Shown here piece after piece: positions 1 to 8,753 of a stretch of 57,493 bases of DNA. Position numbers and translations under genes: made by a program. Source of the stretch: Lysobacterales bacterium (lineage in GTDB: Bacteria > Pseudomonadota > Gammaproteobacteria > Xanthomonadales > SZUA-36); assembly GCA_013001885.1 (NCBI GenBank), contig JABDLD010000069.1:1-57493 (forward strand), in the 5' to 3' direction. The notes below the pieces were generated by a model. The model worked only from the letters and a program-made list of their open reading frames with translations. It had not been told where the DNA came from and did not search any database. Every line of letters begins with the position of its first letter. Within the stretch, counting starts at the first letter, position 1.

Positions 1-331
1 GTTCAGCGCCGGGCAGACCCACTTTGCTCAGCCCGGTCCGGAGAGGCGACTGTCCGGTGATGAAAGAGGAACGGCCGGCCGTGCAGCTCTGGTCGCCGTA
101 ATAATCGGTAAAACGCACGCCCTCGGCCGCGATCCGATCGATATTCGGGGTGCGGTATCCCATGGCGCCGTCGTTATATGCGCTGATGTTGTACACCCCG
201 ATGTCGTCGCCCCAGATGATCAGGATGTTGGGCTTGTCCTGCGCGTATCCGGCGCCGGTTAAGAGTAAACTCAACCCGGCAAGAAGTACCGCACCTTTGA
301 ATAACTTACTTAGTATTGATGGTCTGTTCAT
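1..331 (-). CDS. Sulfatase (arylsulfatase-like), C-terminus cut off by window edge
   Basis: Only the first 110 codons are present; the reading frame runs open off the left edge. The product begins with a hydrophobic signal peptide (about residues 11-30, ending GYAQ), so export is predicted. Then come the metal-binding stretch [10 protein letters not shown] (D42, D43) and the sulfatase signature CTAGR at residues 83-87, in which Cys83 would be converted to formylglycine. This combination is diagnostic of type I sulfatases, which hydrolyse sulfate esters. The substrate cannot be told from this fragment. The ATG at 331 has a GGGAG about 12 bases upstream, a rather long spacing. The gene follows the aidB-like gene by 50 bp on the same strand and may be cotranscribed with it. 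Confidence 0.88.
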   Translation of the reverse strand, partial: MNRPSILSKLFKGAVLLAGLSLLLTGAGYAQDKPNILIIWGDDIGVYNISAYNDGAMGYRTPNIDRIAAEGVRFTDYYGDQSCTAGRSSFITGQSPLRTGLSKVGLPGAE

Positions 332-381
332 ATCTGCATTGAACTCCCTGGTTTCTGTATATTGAAAAAAGTGTACTCATT

Positions 382-2058
382 TTATGCAAGCTCCGGAAGC
401 GCCCGGTCGATAATGGCCCGGCATTCTGCGCCGCGGGGAAGCGTGCCGTAGAGCGAGTGGTTCGAATCCCCAAGCCGGGAAGCACAAAAAGCCGTTGCGA
501 CCTCAACGGTTGAATACTGGATCAACAGCGCAGCCTGAAGCATGACAGCCATTGATCCCAGGACGGACCGGCTGCGGAACTCCAGCGTTTCAGGATTCGC
601 CATTTGGTTTTTTAACCGAATCACCGCATCGTCAAAAAAATCGTTGCTGCCCGATGCACGGTCCAGCTCGGCAAAATAGACATCAGCCACTTCAGGCTCT
701 TTTTGCAATGCTCTCAGCAGATCCAGGCACTGTACGTTTCCACTGCCCTCCCAGATGGCATTCACCGGGGACTCCCGGAACAGGCGGGGCATGATGCTGT
801 CTTCCATCACCCCGCTGCCTCCGATGCACTCCATGGCCTCAAAGGCGTGACCCGGCGTGCGTTTGCAGATCCAGTACTTGCCCAGCACTGTACCCAAACG
901 GACCAGGCGCCTTTCATGCGCAGACCCTTCCCGTTCGTCCAGCGCCCGGGCGATGCGCAGGGTTAGAGCTGTCGCCGCCTCGCTTTCCAGTGCCAGGTCG
1001 GCCAACACGTTCTGCATCAACGTCTGCTCGATTAACGGTTTTCCAAAAGCCGCGCGCTGGCGAGAGTGATGAATGGCCTGCACCACGGCTTGCCGCATCC
1101 CTCCCGATGAGCCAATCATGCAGTCGAAACGTGTCATTGAAACCATATCGATGATGGTCCGCACGCCGCGGCCTTCCTCGCCGACCATAACCGCATATGC
1201 ACCGCGCAATTCGACCTCGCTGGATGCGTTGGCGACATTGCCCATTTTGTTTTTGAGTTTCTGAATCTGCATCGCGTTCAGTGTGCCGTCCGGGCGCCAG
1301 CGCGGCATGAAGAAACAGGAAAGCCCCGCTTCGCTTTGCGCCAGCACCAGGAACGCGTCACACATCGGGGCAGAAACAAAGTACTTGTGCCCAACCAGCC
1401 GGTATTCCTGGCCGGGGCCGGGTTCACCAACGGGATAGGCTCGCGTCGAGTTACTGCGCACGTCGGAGCCGCCCTGTTTTTCAGTCATGGCCATGCCCAT
1501 GGTTATACTCGACTTGTCCGCAATCGGCACATTGCGCGGGTCGTATTCATAGGACAGGATCTTTTCCGCGTATTCGGCGTATACGTCAGCCTGGTGCCTG
1601 AGAGCCGGTATGACGGCCGAGGTCATGGTCACGGGGCAGCCGTGGGCGGCCTCGACCTGGGACATCAGGTAGAATTTCGCGGCCCTTGCAACCTGGGCGC
1701 CGGCCCGGGGTTCAGTCCAGTGTGATGCATGCAGGCCATTCCCGAGGGAATACCGCATGAGTTCGTGATAGGCCGGGTGAAACCGGACCTCGTTGACGCG
1801 ATGGCCGTTACGATCGTGCGTGTGGAGCGCAGGCCTGCTCTCATTCGCCTGGAATCCCAGTTCAATGATCTCGGCCCTGCCCGTCAAGCGGCCAAATTCC
1901 TGGAGCTCAGGCTCGGCCCAGGCCGCTCCTTCCCGCTCCAAGCCTTCCAGCAAAGCCGCGTCCAGCCGGTAAACATTGTGATTTTCAAGAGGAGTCGGCT
2001 GGTTTTCTACGCAGTGCGTTTCGGCAAGCCATTCGCTATCAGAATTTTTTAAGGACAT
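382..2058 (-). CDS. aidB: AidB-like acyl-CoA dehydrogenase
   Basis: A 558-residue acyl-CoA dehydrogenase of the AidB branch; E. coli AidB is about 541 residues. It matches AidB along its length, including MTEKQGGSDV (191-200, flavin/substrate loop), MTRFDC (308-313) and IWEGSGN (435-441), whose Glu437 aligns with the catalytic base. In E. coli, AidB is induced by alkylation, binds DNA and has weak isovaleryl-CoA dehydrogenase activity. The family name does not fix the role here. Its position after an acyl-CoA ligase and a wax ester synthase/DGAT suggests oxidation of an acyl-CoA made by this locus (inference). It starts 54 bp after the acyltransferase gene, with an AGG-type ribosome-binding site before the ATG. 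Confidence 0.85.
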   Translation of the reverse strand: MSLKNSDSEWLAETHCVENQPTPLENHNVYRLDAALLEGLEREGAAWAEPELQEFGRLTGRAEIIELGFQANESRPALHTHDRNGHRVNEVRFHPAYHELMRYSLGNGLHASHWTEPRAGAQVARAAKFYLMSQVEAAHGCPVTMTSAVIPALRHQADVYAEYAEKILSYEYDPRNVPIADKSSITMGMAMTEKQGGSDVRSNSTRAYPVGEPGPGQEYRLVGHKYFVSAPMCDAFLVLAQSEAGLSCFFMPRWRPDGTLNAMQIQKLKNKMGNVANASSEVELRGAYAVMVGEEGRGVRTIIDMVSMTRFDCMIGSSGGMRQAVVQAIHHSRQRAAFGKPLIEQTLMQNVLADLALESEAATALTLRIARALDEREGSAHERRLVRLGTVLGKYWICKRTPGHAFEAMECIGGSGVMEDSIMPRLFRESPVNAIWEGSGNVQCLDLLRALQKEPEVADVYFAELDRASGSNDFFDDAVIRLKNQMANPETLEFRSRSVLGSMAVMLQAALLIQYSTVEVATAFCASRLGDSNHSLYGTLPRGAECRAIIDRALPELA

Positions 2059-2112
2059 TTCAAACCTGCATCTTGCAAGGGGAGCGAGCGGTCGGCAGCT
2101 CGAAAAGCCCGT

Positions 2113-4536
2113 TCATCCCAGGACCGGGAACTTGCGTTTCCTGGCCAGGCGCGTCATTCCGGCCTGGATGACCGATTCAATTTCTGTGTAAACCTTGCCA
2201 ACATATTCGTTGTCGTTTTCCAGATCAGGATCAGCGCCGAGGTGGATTGGCTCAAGTATTTCAGTCCGGATTTTCGCCGGCAGCGGTACGTGCTGAAACG
2301 GCGTCAGATGCAGCGTCACTCCGAATGGAATACTCAGCGTAATAGGAGCGACATCGCTGCGCATCCGCTTTTTCAAACCCAGGGCCTTGGCCAGCCCGCG
2401 GCCTTCTGAAAGGACAAACAGGGTGTCGTGCCCGCCGATCGTTGCCACCGGCACGATGGGGACACCCTCTCGAATCGCCAGCCGGATGAACCCCGTTCTG
2501 CCTCCCAGCACGGCGATATCGCGCTTATCCCACGAGCGGTATGCATCCACCTCGCCGCCGGGCCAGAGAATCACGTCGTCGCCCTTGCGGAAGGCGGCTC
2601 CGATGTTTTCCCGGCTCGGTGAGATCGTTCCCATGCGCTTGAAGTAGCTGCCCAGTCCGGGGGCGCTCATGAGCACGTCATGCGCGGTGCCGTGCAGACT
2701 TCTTTGTTCGCCGAAATGCCGCCACCAAGCCAATGCAACAGTCCAGGCGTCCATGGTAAGCGGCCCGCCCGAGTGGACTCCAATCAGCAGCGACGGAACC
2801 TCGGGAAGGCTTTCCCAGCCCGCGAATTCCAGGCGAAAATAGTAATCCATCAACGCGTTCCAGAGCGGGGCTTGCGCGTTCATCAGCTCCGGGTCCGGCC
2901 CGTCGAGCCCTTCCTTTTTTGAACGGCCTTTCCCGCTTGCGCCTTTCTGGAGCGATTGAGCCGCCTGGTTCAGCCGGTCGAAGGATTTCTGGAGTTCTGA
3001 CCATGCTTTTTTGCTGAGGTTGCCACCCGAGGCGAGTTTGTTGAGTGCTTCTATTGGTATGGCGCCCAGGGACGCGACCAGCTGCCCGAAATCACCGGGG
3101 CGGGAAGGTTTCTTGCCCGCTTTCTTCTTTGCCGCGGAGGACGTTGTGCTTTTTGCCGCCGAACTGAAAGACCGCTCCAGCCGTTTAAGCTCAGTTTCCA
3201 GGCCATCGGCCAGGCGCTGCGGATCCGGCAGTGCGTTCGGGCAGGACAACAGGCCGAAATCCAGCCGGTCGTCGTGACTCGTCACCGTGATGTTGAGTGC
3301 CTGACCGTCGATCAGCATGGAAAGAGGATACTGTTCCACGAGCATCGCGCCGTTGATATAACGCGGCTCCCGGGGTCCAGGCACATTCGAAATTACCAGG
3401 TTGGCAGCGGGCGGTAATCGATCGGCTACTCCCAGCGTCTGGGTCAGGACAACCAGCCCGCTCAGCAGTTGCGTGTAATTGTCCGACGCCCGGGCTGAAT
3501 GCCCGCTGAGTTCCTTCTTTGCTGCAGAAACGGACGACTTGATCACTTCCAGTCGTTCGCCGGAATCACGGATGTCGGTACCCAGTGAACACATCATTAC
3601 CGTGACCCGGTTTCCGGTTTCATTTTCCTCGGCTGAACGCAGGGAAACCGGCACCCAGGCTGTCAGGGGCCTGGCGGGCAGGGATTGGTTTTCAGTCAGG
3701 TAGTCGCGAAGTGCGCCGGCGCTCATGGCCAGCACAATGTCGTTGACTGTTGCACCCGAATTTCGGCCCAGCTTCTTGATGCGGGGCAGTAAAAAACTGG
3801 CCACTCCCAGCTTACGATCGGCCGTGATCGCTCTGCCCAGCGGAGTTTTTGGCGCCATGAAGGGCGCCTTGGCCGAACTTTCCGCCAGGTTCAGTACTTT
3901 TAATCCTTCGCGGGCGAGCGTAGCGGATAATTCGGGTACCGTTCGGATTTGATCTACCAGGCCCGCTGACACTTTACCCAGGCGGCCCAGCAGCCCGGTT
4001 TCAATCACTGGCGCCTTGCGCTTCAGGACCGGTTGCCAAAATGCGCGGGATGACTGAGCTTCTGGCGATGCCGACAATGACCCTACCAGGTGCTCCATGG
4101 TTGCGACTCCATCCAGTAGCGCATGGTGTACCTTGAAATAAATGGCCACACGCCGGCCTTTTATACCTTCGATCAGGTAGCATTCCCACAAAGGTTTTGA
4201 GCGATCCAGCTGTTTTGAATGGATGCGCGACACCATCTTCAGCATTTGATCAGTGGTGCCCGGTGCAGGTAACGCAGCGAAGCGGACATGGTCTTCGATA
4301 TCAAAGCCAGGATCTTCTATCCAGGAAGGTAAATCCAATCCTCCGCCCAGCCTGTAGTTAAATGGCGGATGCGCGGTACCGGCGTCCCGCAAACCCTGCA
4401 TGAACTCGTTCCAGAAATTCCTGCGATAGTACTTAGGAAGTTTGAACACCCACAGCCCGGCCACATGCGCCAGCTTGCTGGGCGTTTCGGTTTGCAGAAA
4501 CGCCCAGTCCACCGCACTCAGCCGCTGTTTCGCCAT
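2113..4536 (-). CDS. Wax ester synthase/DGAT fused to a lysophospholipid acyltransferase-like domain
   Basis: An 807-residue, apparently two-enzyme protein. Residues 1-455 form a complete WS/DGAT unit: the catalytic motif HHALLDG is at 137-143, and NVPGPREP near 384-391 is typical of the C-terminal half. Such enzymes transfer the acyl group of acyl-CoA to fatty alcohols or diacylglycerol. Residues 456-550 are a Lys/Ser/Ala-rich linker. Residues 555-800 resemble the MGAT/DGAT-like lysophospholipid acyltransferases, with HSGGPLTMD at 588-596 as acceptor-site motif and WPGGE at 658-662. Stand-alone bacterial WS/DGATs are usually 450-500 residues, so the second half is extra. The start codon directly abuts the fadD stop, implying translational coupling with the enzyme that makes its acyl-CoA. 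Domain calls are firm; that both domains act on one lipid is inference. Confidence 0.9.
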   Translation of the reverse strand: MAKQRLSAVDWAFLQTETPSKLAHVAGLWVFKLPKYYRRNFWNEFMQGLRDAGTAHPPFNYRLGGGLDLPSWIEDPGFDIEDHVRFAALPAPGTTDQMLKMVSRIHSKQLDRSKPLWECYLIEGIKGRRVAIYFKVHHALLDGVATMEHLVGSLSASPEAQSSRAFWQPVLKRKAPVIETGLLGRLGKVSAGLVDQIRTVPELSATLAREGLKVLNLAESSAKAPFMAPKTPLGRAITADRKLGVASFLLPRIKKLGRNSGATVNDIVLAMSAGALRDYLTENQSLPARPLTAWVPVSLRSAEENETGNRVTVMMCSLGTDIRDSGERLEVIKSSVSAAKKELSGHSARASDNYTQLLSGLVVLTQTLGVADRLPPAANLVISNVPGPREPRYINGAMLVEQYPLSMLIDGQALNITVTSHDDRLDFGLLSCPNALPDPQRLADGLETELKRLERSFSSAAKSTTSSAAKKKAGKKPSRPGDFGQLVASLGAIPIEALNKLASGGNLSKKAWSELQKSFDRLNQAAQSLQKGASGKGRSKKEGLDGPDPELMNAQAPLWNALMDYYFRLEFAGWESLPEVPSLLIGVHSGGPLTMDAWTVALAWWRHFGEQRSLHGTAHDVLMSAPGLGSYFKRMGTISPSRENIGAAFRKGDDVILWPGGEVDAYRSWDKRDIAVLGGRTGFIRLAIREGVPIVPVATIGGHDTLFVLSEGRGLAKALGLKKRMRSDVAPITLSIPFGVTLHLTPFQHVPLPAKIRTEILEPIHLGADPDLENDNEYVGKVYTEIESVIQAGMTRLARKRKFPVLG

Positions 4537-6162
4537 TTACTTCAACTCACGCCTCAGAATTTTCCCTACCGCGGATTTCGGCAATTCATCGATGAAAACC
4601 ACCTGCTTGGGTACCTTGTAGCCGGCGAGGCTCTGACGTAGATATTTTCGGACGTCGTCTTCGGTGATTGAATCGTCCGATTTGACCACAAACAGTTTGA
4701 CCGCTTCTCCTGTGGCTTCATTCGGCACACCGACGCAGGCTGATTCGATCACGCCGGGCATGGCAGCGACCTCTTCTTCAATCTCGTTGGGAAAAACATT
4801 GAAGCCAGAAACCAGGATCATGTCTTTCTTGCGGTCGACGATGCGGAAGTAGCCTTCCTCGTCCATCACGGCGATATCACCTGTTTTGAAGTAACCGTCT
4901 TCGGTCATCACCTCGGCAGTGGCTTCAGGTTGCCGCCAGTAGCCTTTCATGACCTGGGGTCCTTTGGCACACAACTCGCCGGACTCGCCCTGTGCCACCT
5001 CGTTGCCGTCATCATCGCGCAAAGAGATATCGGTGGAAGGGACGGGAACTCCGATACCCTGCCTGTATTCGGATTCGGTCAGTTGGTTCACTGTCAGAAT
5101 GGGAGAAGTTTCAGACAAACCGTAGCCTTCCTTGATGTATCGCCCGGTCAGGTCTTTCCATTTTTGTGAAATCGCCTGCTGCACCGGTGCGCCGCCGCCC
5201 ATGGAAATCTTGAGTCCTGAAAAATCAATGTCGCTGAAACCAGGCGTGTGCAGCAAGCCGACATACAGCGTGTTTACGCCGGTGAAAATACTGGGCTTTG
5301 CCGCAGCCCAGATCTTGACGAAAGACTCCATGTCGCGCGGGTTCGTCACCAGCACGTTGGTGCCGCCCAGCTTGAAGAAGGTCAGCGTGTTCACCATCAA
5401 CGCAAAGATGTGATACATGGGAATTGCGGTCAGGACAACTTCGCTACCCCTGTCGATCATTCCGCAGGACACGGACTCGAACTGGGCGATATTGGCCAGC
5501 AGGTTACCATGAGTCAGCATGGCGCCTTTCGACAGCCCGGTGGTGCCACCAGTGTATTGCAGGAACAACAGATCATCCTGCGCCATCCCGGGCTCCTGTA
5601 ACTCGAGGTCAGCTCCTTTCGCAACTGCATCCGTGAAGGCGGTCGTGCCCGTCAGCCGGCCATCAGCCGGCGGGGAAGGAAGCCCTTTGTTGACCAGGTC
5701 ATCGAGACCGAACAAGATCACGTTTTTCACCGGCGTCCGGGCAATCACCTCGGCCAGTGTCGGCGTTGATCCCGCAAAAATGATAATGGTGTCGACATCA
5801 GCGTCCTTGAGCTGGTGCTGTAATTCTCTGGGAGAATAGAGCGGATTGACGTTAACCTGAACGCCGCCTGCCCGGATGATGCCGAACATTCCCACCGCAA
5901 AGACCAGCGTGTTCGGCGCCATCATTGCAACACGGTCGCCCTTTTTCAGGCCAAGCTCATTCTGCAGATACGCGGCGAAATCCCTGGACAGCCGGTCGAC
6001 ATCCGCAAAAGTCATGCCGGTGCCAAAACTGCTGAACGCGGTCTTGTCGCCAAATTCTTCGACCGCTTTGTGAAACATTTCCGCAACCGAATTCACGCCG
6101 GACGGACTGATCTCGTTCGGTATACCTGCTGAATAACTTTTTTGCCAGATGCGTTCCGCCAT
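4537..6162 (-). CDS. fadD: Long-chain fatty acid-CoA ligase
   Basis: A 541-residue AMP-forming acyl-CoA synthetase that activates free fatty acids to acyl-CoA. The ATP loop YTGGTTGLSKG is at 203-213, followed by PMYHIFAL, GYGLSETSP and the hinge/FACS segment around GDIAVMDEEGYFRIVDRKKD; the C-terminal lysine is in SAVGKILRRELK. The start is set at the ATG at 6162, because GGGAGG lies six bases before it. An in-frame ATG at 6180 would place this ribosome-binding site inside the coding region. It is the first gene of the fadD - WS/DGAT fusion - aidB unit, with no spacer before the acyltransferase gene. Length and motifs match FadD; chain-length preference cannot be read from sequence. Confidence 0.93.
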   Translation of the reverse strand: MAERIWQKSYSAGIPNEISPSGVNSVAEMFHKAVEEFGDKTAFSSFGTGMTFADVDRLSRDFAAYLQNELGLKKGDRVAMMAPNTLVFAVGMFGIIRAGGVQVNVNPLYSPRELQHQLKDADVDTIIIFAGSTPTLAEVIARTPVKNVILFGLDDLVNKGLPSPPADGRLTGTTAFTDAVAKGADLELQEPGMAQDDLLFLQYTGGTTGLSKGAMLTHGNLLANIAQFESVSCGMIDRGSEVVLTAIPMYHIFALMVNTLTFFKLGGTNVLVTNPRDMESFVKIWAAAKPSIFTGVNTLYVGLLHTPGFSDIDFSGLKISMGGGAPVQQAISQKWKDLTGRYIKEGYGLSETSPILTVNQLTESEYRQGIGVPVPSTDISLRDDDGNEVAQGESGELCAKGPQVMKGYWRQPEATAEVMTEDGYFKTGDIAVMDEEGYFRIVDRKKDMILVSGFNVFPNEIEEEVAAMPGVIESACVGVPNEATGEAVKLFVVKSDDSITEDDVRKYLRQSLAGYKVPKQVVFIDELPKSAVGKILRRELK

Positions 6163-6204
6163 GAATTTCCTCCCATTCATGAAGTTAAAAGTAAGGGCCG
6201 TTCA

Positions 6205-6233
6205 ATTTAACAGTTAAAGTGCGCAATCACCAA
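6205..6233 (-). promoter_or_regulatory. Candidate sigma70 promoter with overlapping palindrome, fadD unit
   Basis: On the minus strand a TTGGTG box (6228-6233) and a TTAAAT box (6205-6210) are separated by 17 bases. The -10 box overlaps a perfect palindrome TTTAACAGTTAAA (6206-6218), a possible operator. The boxes lie between the terminator of the RND unit and the fadD ribosome-binding site, where a promoter is needed. The match to consensus is moderate. Confidence 0.4.
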
Positions 6234-6247
6234 GCAGGTTCCGAAAA

Positions 6248-6277
6248 AAAGCCGATGGCCGCACGGCCATCGGCTTT
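6248..6277 (-). terminator. Rho-independent terminator of the DUF1302-RND unit
   Basis: A perfect 13-bp stem (6248-6260 with 6265-6277) closes a four-base loop. On the minus strand it is followed by a run of seven T, a classical intrinsic terminator. It sits 24 bp after the RND gene stop and separates that unit from the fadD unit. Confidence 0.93.
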
Positions 6278-6301
6278 ATCCTTACCAGCACAGCTTTCTG
6301 A

Positions 6302-8743
6302 TCAGTGCACGGCTTCGCCGGACTCCAATTTCAGACGGCCCTCTTCCACCTCGTGCATCTGGTACTTCTTGGTCGGAATCAACAACCGTACCAGCGCCGG
6401 CAACAGGATCAGAGCGCCAAACATGTTCATGACGAACATGAATGTGAGCATCAGCCCCATGTCACCCTGGAACTTGATCGGCGACCAAAGCCAGGTGGCC
6501 ACGCCAATCGCAAGGGTGAGGCCGGTGAACGAAACCGCTTTGCCGGTGGTTTTCAGGGTTTCGAAATAGGCGTCATGCAACTTGAGTCCCTTGTAGAGAT
6601 AGGTCTCCAGCTTGCTGAAAATGTAGATGCCGTAGTCCACGCCGATACCGACGCCCAGCGCGATAACCGGCAGGGTAGCCACCTTCACGCCAATGCCCAG
6701 GAAGGTCATCAGGGCCTGTCCCAGAACCGAGGTCAGGGCCAGCGGCAGAACGATACAGAAGACCGCACGCGCGGACCGGAACGCCAGCAGGACCAGGAAC
6801 GACACGACGCCGTAGACCCAGGCCAGCATCTTGTACTGCGCTTTGCTGACCACATCGTTGGTTGCCGCCTCGATACCGGAGTTTCCCGCCGCCATGACGA
6901 AACGAACATTCCCGGTGTCATATTCCTGTTTGAATTTCTCGATAGCGGCGGTCACCGCCAGCAGGGTTTCCGCTTTGTGGTCCTTGAGGAAAATCATCAC
7001 CGGAACCAGGTTGCAATCCGCGTTCATCAAACCCGGAGGCATGGCCTTGCCGCTGACTGACCCGTTCAACACCCACTGGTTGCGCGTGATGGTGGCCCAC
7101 TTGGGGCTGCCCTCGTTATTGCCGGCAATGGCGCGTTTGGATGCATCAATCAGCGAAACCGCAGACTGCACGCCCGGGACATCGCTCATCACCCACTCGA
7201 ACAGATCCACCGCGGCATAGGTCTCATAAGTGACACACTGCATGTCTTCGGTCTGCACCATGACGACGAACACGTCCGTGCTGGCCGTATAATTTTCCAC
7301 GATGAACTTGTTGTCGAGGTTATAGCGCGAATCCGCGCGAAGTTCCGGCGCGCCGGCATCGAGATCACCGATTTTCAGATCCTTGCCGTACCACAGCCCA
7401 AAGGCGAATGCCGCAATCGCGAGCACAACCAGTGTTCTGGCGACCTTTGGATAGGTATAGATGGTCGAAAACTCGCACAGACGGTGGTAGATGCCGCTGT
7501 TCTCGAATTTTTTCATCCGGCGGATTGCCGTGACGCCCACGCCAAGGTAAGACATCAGCACCGGCAAGAGAATAAGGTTGGTCAGGATAACAACGAGCAC
7601 ACCGACACTGGCGGCAATGGCCAGGTCGTGGATCACCTGGATCTGGATCACCATGAGCGTCGCAAAACCGATGCCGTCGGAAACCAGCGCGGTCAGGCCC
7701 GGAACATAGAGCGTGCGGAATGCATAACGAGCCGACTCTTCGTTATCCCGGCCCTCGGACCGCCCGTGCATGATGGCATTGATCATCTGCACGCCGTGGC
7801 TGACGCCGATCGCAAAAACGAGGAAAGGGATCAGCATGGAGTAGGGGTCGAGTCCGTAACCGAGCACATTCAACAGGCCGACCTGCCAGGCCACTGCAAT
7901 CACCGAGCACAGGACGACTACGATCGAACTGCGGATACAGCGTGAGTAGATATAGAACAGGAGCAACGTGATGCCCAGTGCCAACAGGAAGAAAAACGCG
8001 ACTTGACCGGCCCCGTCAATCAAGTCTCCCATGACCTTGGCAAAGCCCGTCATGTGAATCTTGATGCGGTCAGTTTGATACTTGTCCCGCACCAGTTGTT
8101 CCAGCTTCTTCGAAATTTCCCCGAAGTTGAGCGCCTCGCCGGTTTCAGGATTGGTCTCCATCAATGGGGCCAGGATGATGGTTGAACGGAAATCATTGGC
8201 AACCAGGTCGCCGACCTGGCCGGACTTCATCACGTTGGCGCGAACCTGCTGCAGGCTGGCTTCCGAGCCGTCGTACTCGTCGGGCACGACCGTGCCGCCG
8301 GTGAAGCCTTCCTCGGTGACCTCACCCCATCGAACGTTCGGGGTCCACAGGGACTTGACTCCGGAGCGCGCCACACCGGGAATGAAGAACACTTCGTCGC
8401 TGATCTGTCGCAGCGTTTCCATGTACTCTTCGGTAAAGATGTCACCCTCTGTCGTCTCCACGGAAATGCGCACGGCATTACCGAGACCGGTCAACTCATC
8501 CTTTCGCTCCAGGTAGGCGGCGATGTACGGATGTTTGATAGGAACCATTTTCTCAAAGCTGGCATCGGGCCTGACCTTGATGGCAGCTGAGACCAGGTAT
8601 ACGGTCGCCAGCAGAAAAATCAGCAGAACCCAGAGCCTCTTGCCGAAAATGAATCGTTCTACGATCGACTCGGCTTCCAGGAACGCATGCTCTACTTCGT
8701 CAACAGCACCTTTAACGGCGTCTTTAATTTCGTGTTCGCTCAT
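6302..8743 (-). CDS. RND/MMPL-type transporter (COG1033-like exporter family)
   Basis: An 813-residue inner-membrane protein with the internal duplication of RND proteins. There is one transmembrane helix at 36-55, a large periplasmic loop to about 245, then helices at roughly 248-266, 270-290, 300-322, 347-366 and 374-400; the second half repeats this pattern. TM4 of the second half carries GVGIGVDYGIYIF, the Asp-containing proton-relay motif, while the equivalent first-half segment reads FAIGVSHGVQM without the Asp. This is the hopanoid/lipid-transporter-like branch rather than the AcrB multidrug branch. The start is placed at the ATG at 8743, ten bases after the upstream stop and preceded by GAGG; an upstream in-frame start at 8797 would overlap the previous gene. 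The neighbours suggest a hydrophobic substrate; direction of transport is unknown. Confidence 0.88.
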   Translation of the reverse strand: MSEHEIKDAVKGAVDEVEHAFLEAESIVERFIFGKRLWVLLIFLLATVYLVSAAIKVRPDASFEKMVPIKHPYIAAYLERKDELTGLGNAVRISVETTEGDIFTEEYMETLRQISDEVFFIPGVARSGVKSLWTPNVRWGEVTEEGFTGGTVVPDEYDGSEASLQQVRANVMKSGQVGDLVANDFRSTIILAPLMETNPETGEALNFGEISKKLEQLVRDKYQTDRIKIHMTGFAKVMGDLIDGAGQVAFFFLLALGITLLLFYIYSRCIRSSIVVVLCSVIAVAWQVGLLNVLGYGLDPYSMLIPFLVFAIGVSHGVQMINAIMHGRSEGRDNEESARYAFRTLYVPGLTALVSDGIGFATLMVIQIQVIHDLAIAASVGVLVVILTNLILLPVLMSYLGVGVTAIRRMKKFENSGIYHRLCEFSTIYTYPKVARTLVVLAIAAFAFGLWYGKDLKIGDLDAGAPELRADSRYNLDNKFIVENYTASTDVFVVMVQTEDMQCVTYETYAAVDLFEWVMSDVPGVQSAVSLIDASKRAIAGNNEGSPKWATITRNQWVLNGSVSGKAMPPGLMNADCNLVPVMIFLKDHKAETLLAVTAAIEKFKQEYDTGNVRFVMAAGNSGIEAATNDVVSKAQYKMLAWVYGVVSFLVLLAFRSARAVFCIVLPLALTSVLGQALMTFLGIGVKVATLPVIALGVGIGVDYGIYIFSKLETYLYKGLKLHDAYFETLKTTGKAVSFTGLTLAIGVATWLWSPIKFQGDMGLMLTFMFVMNMFGALILLPALVRLLIPTKKYQMHEVEEGRLKLESGEAVH

Positions 8744-8753
8744 CGCACCCGCC

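Noticed and set aside
6305-7060. 251-codon open frame on the plus strand
   Set aside because: It lies wholly antisense to the well-supported RND gene, has Gln/His/Arg-rich low-complexity translation and no ribosome-binding site; it is a reading-frame shadow.
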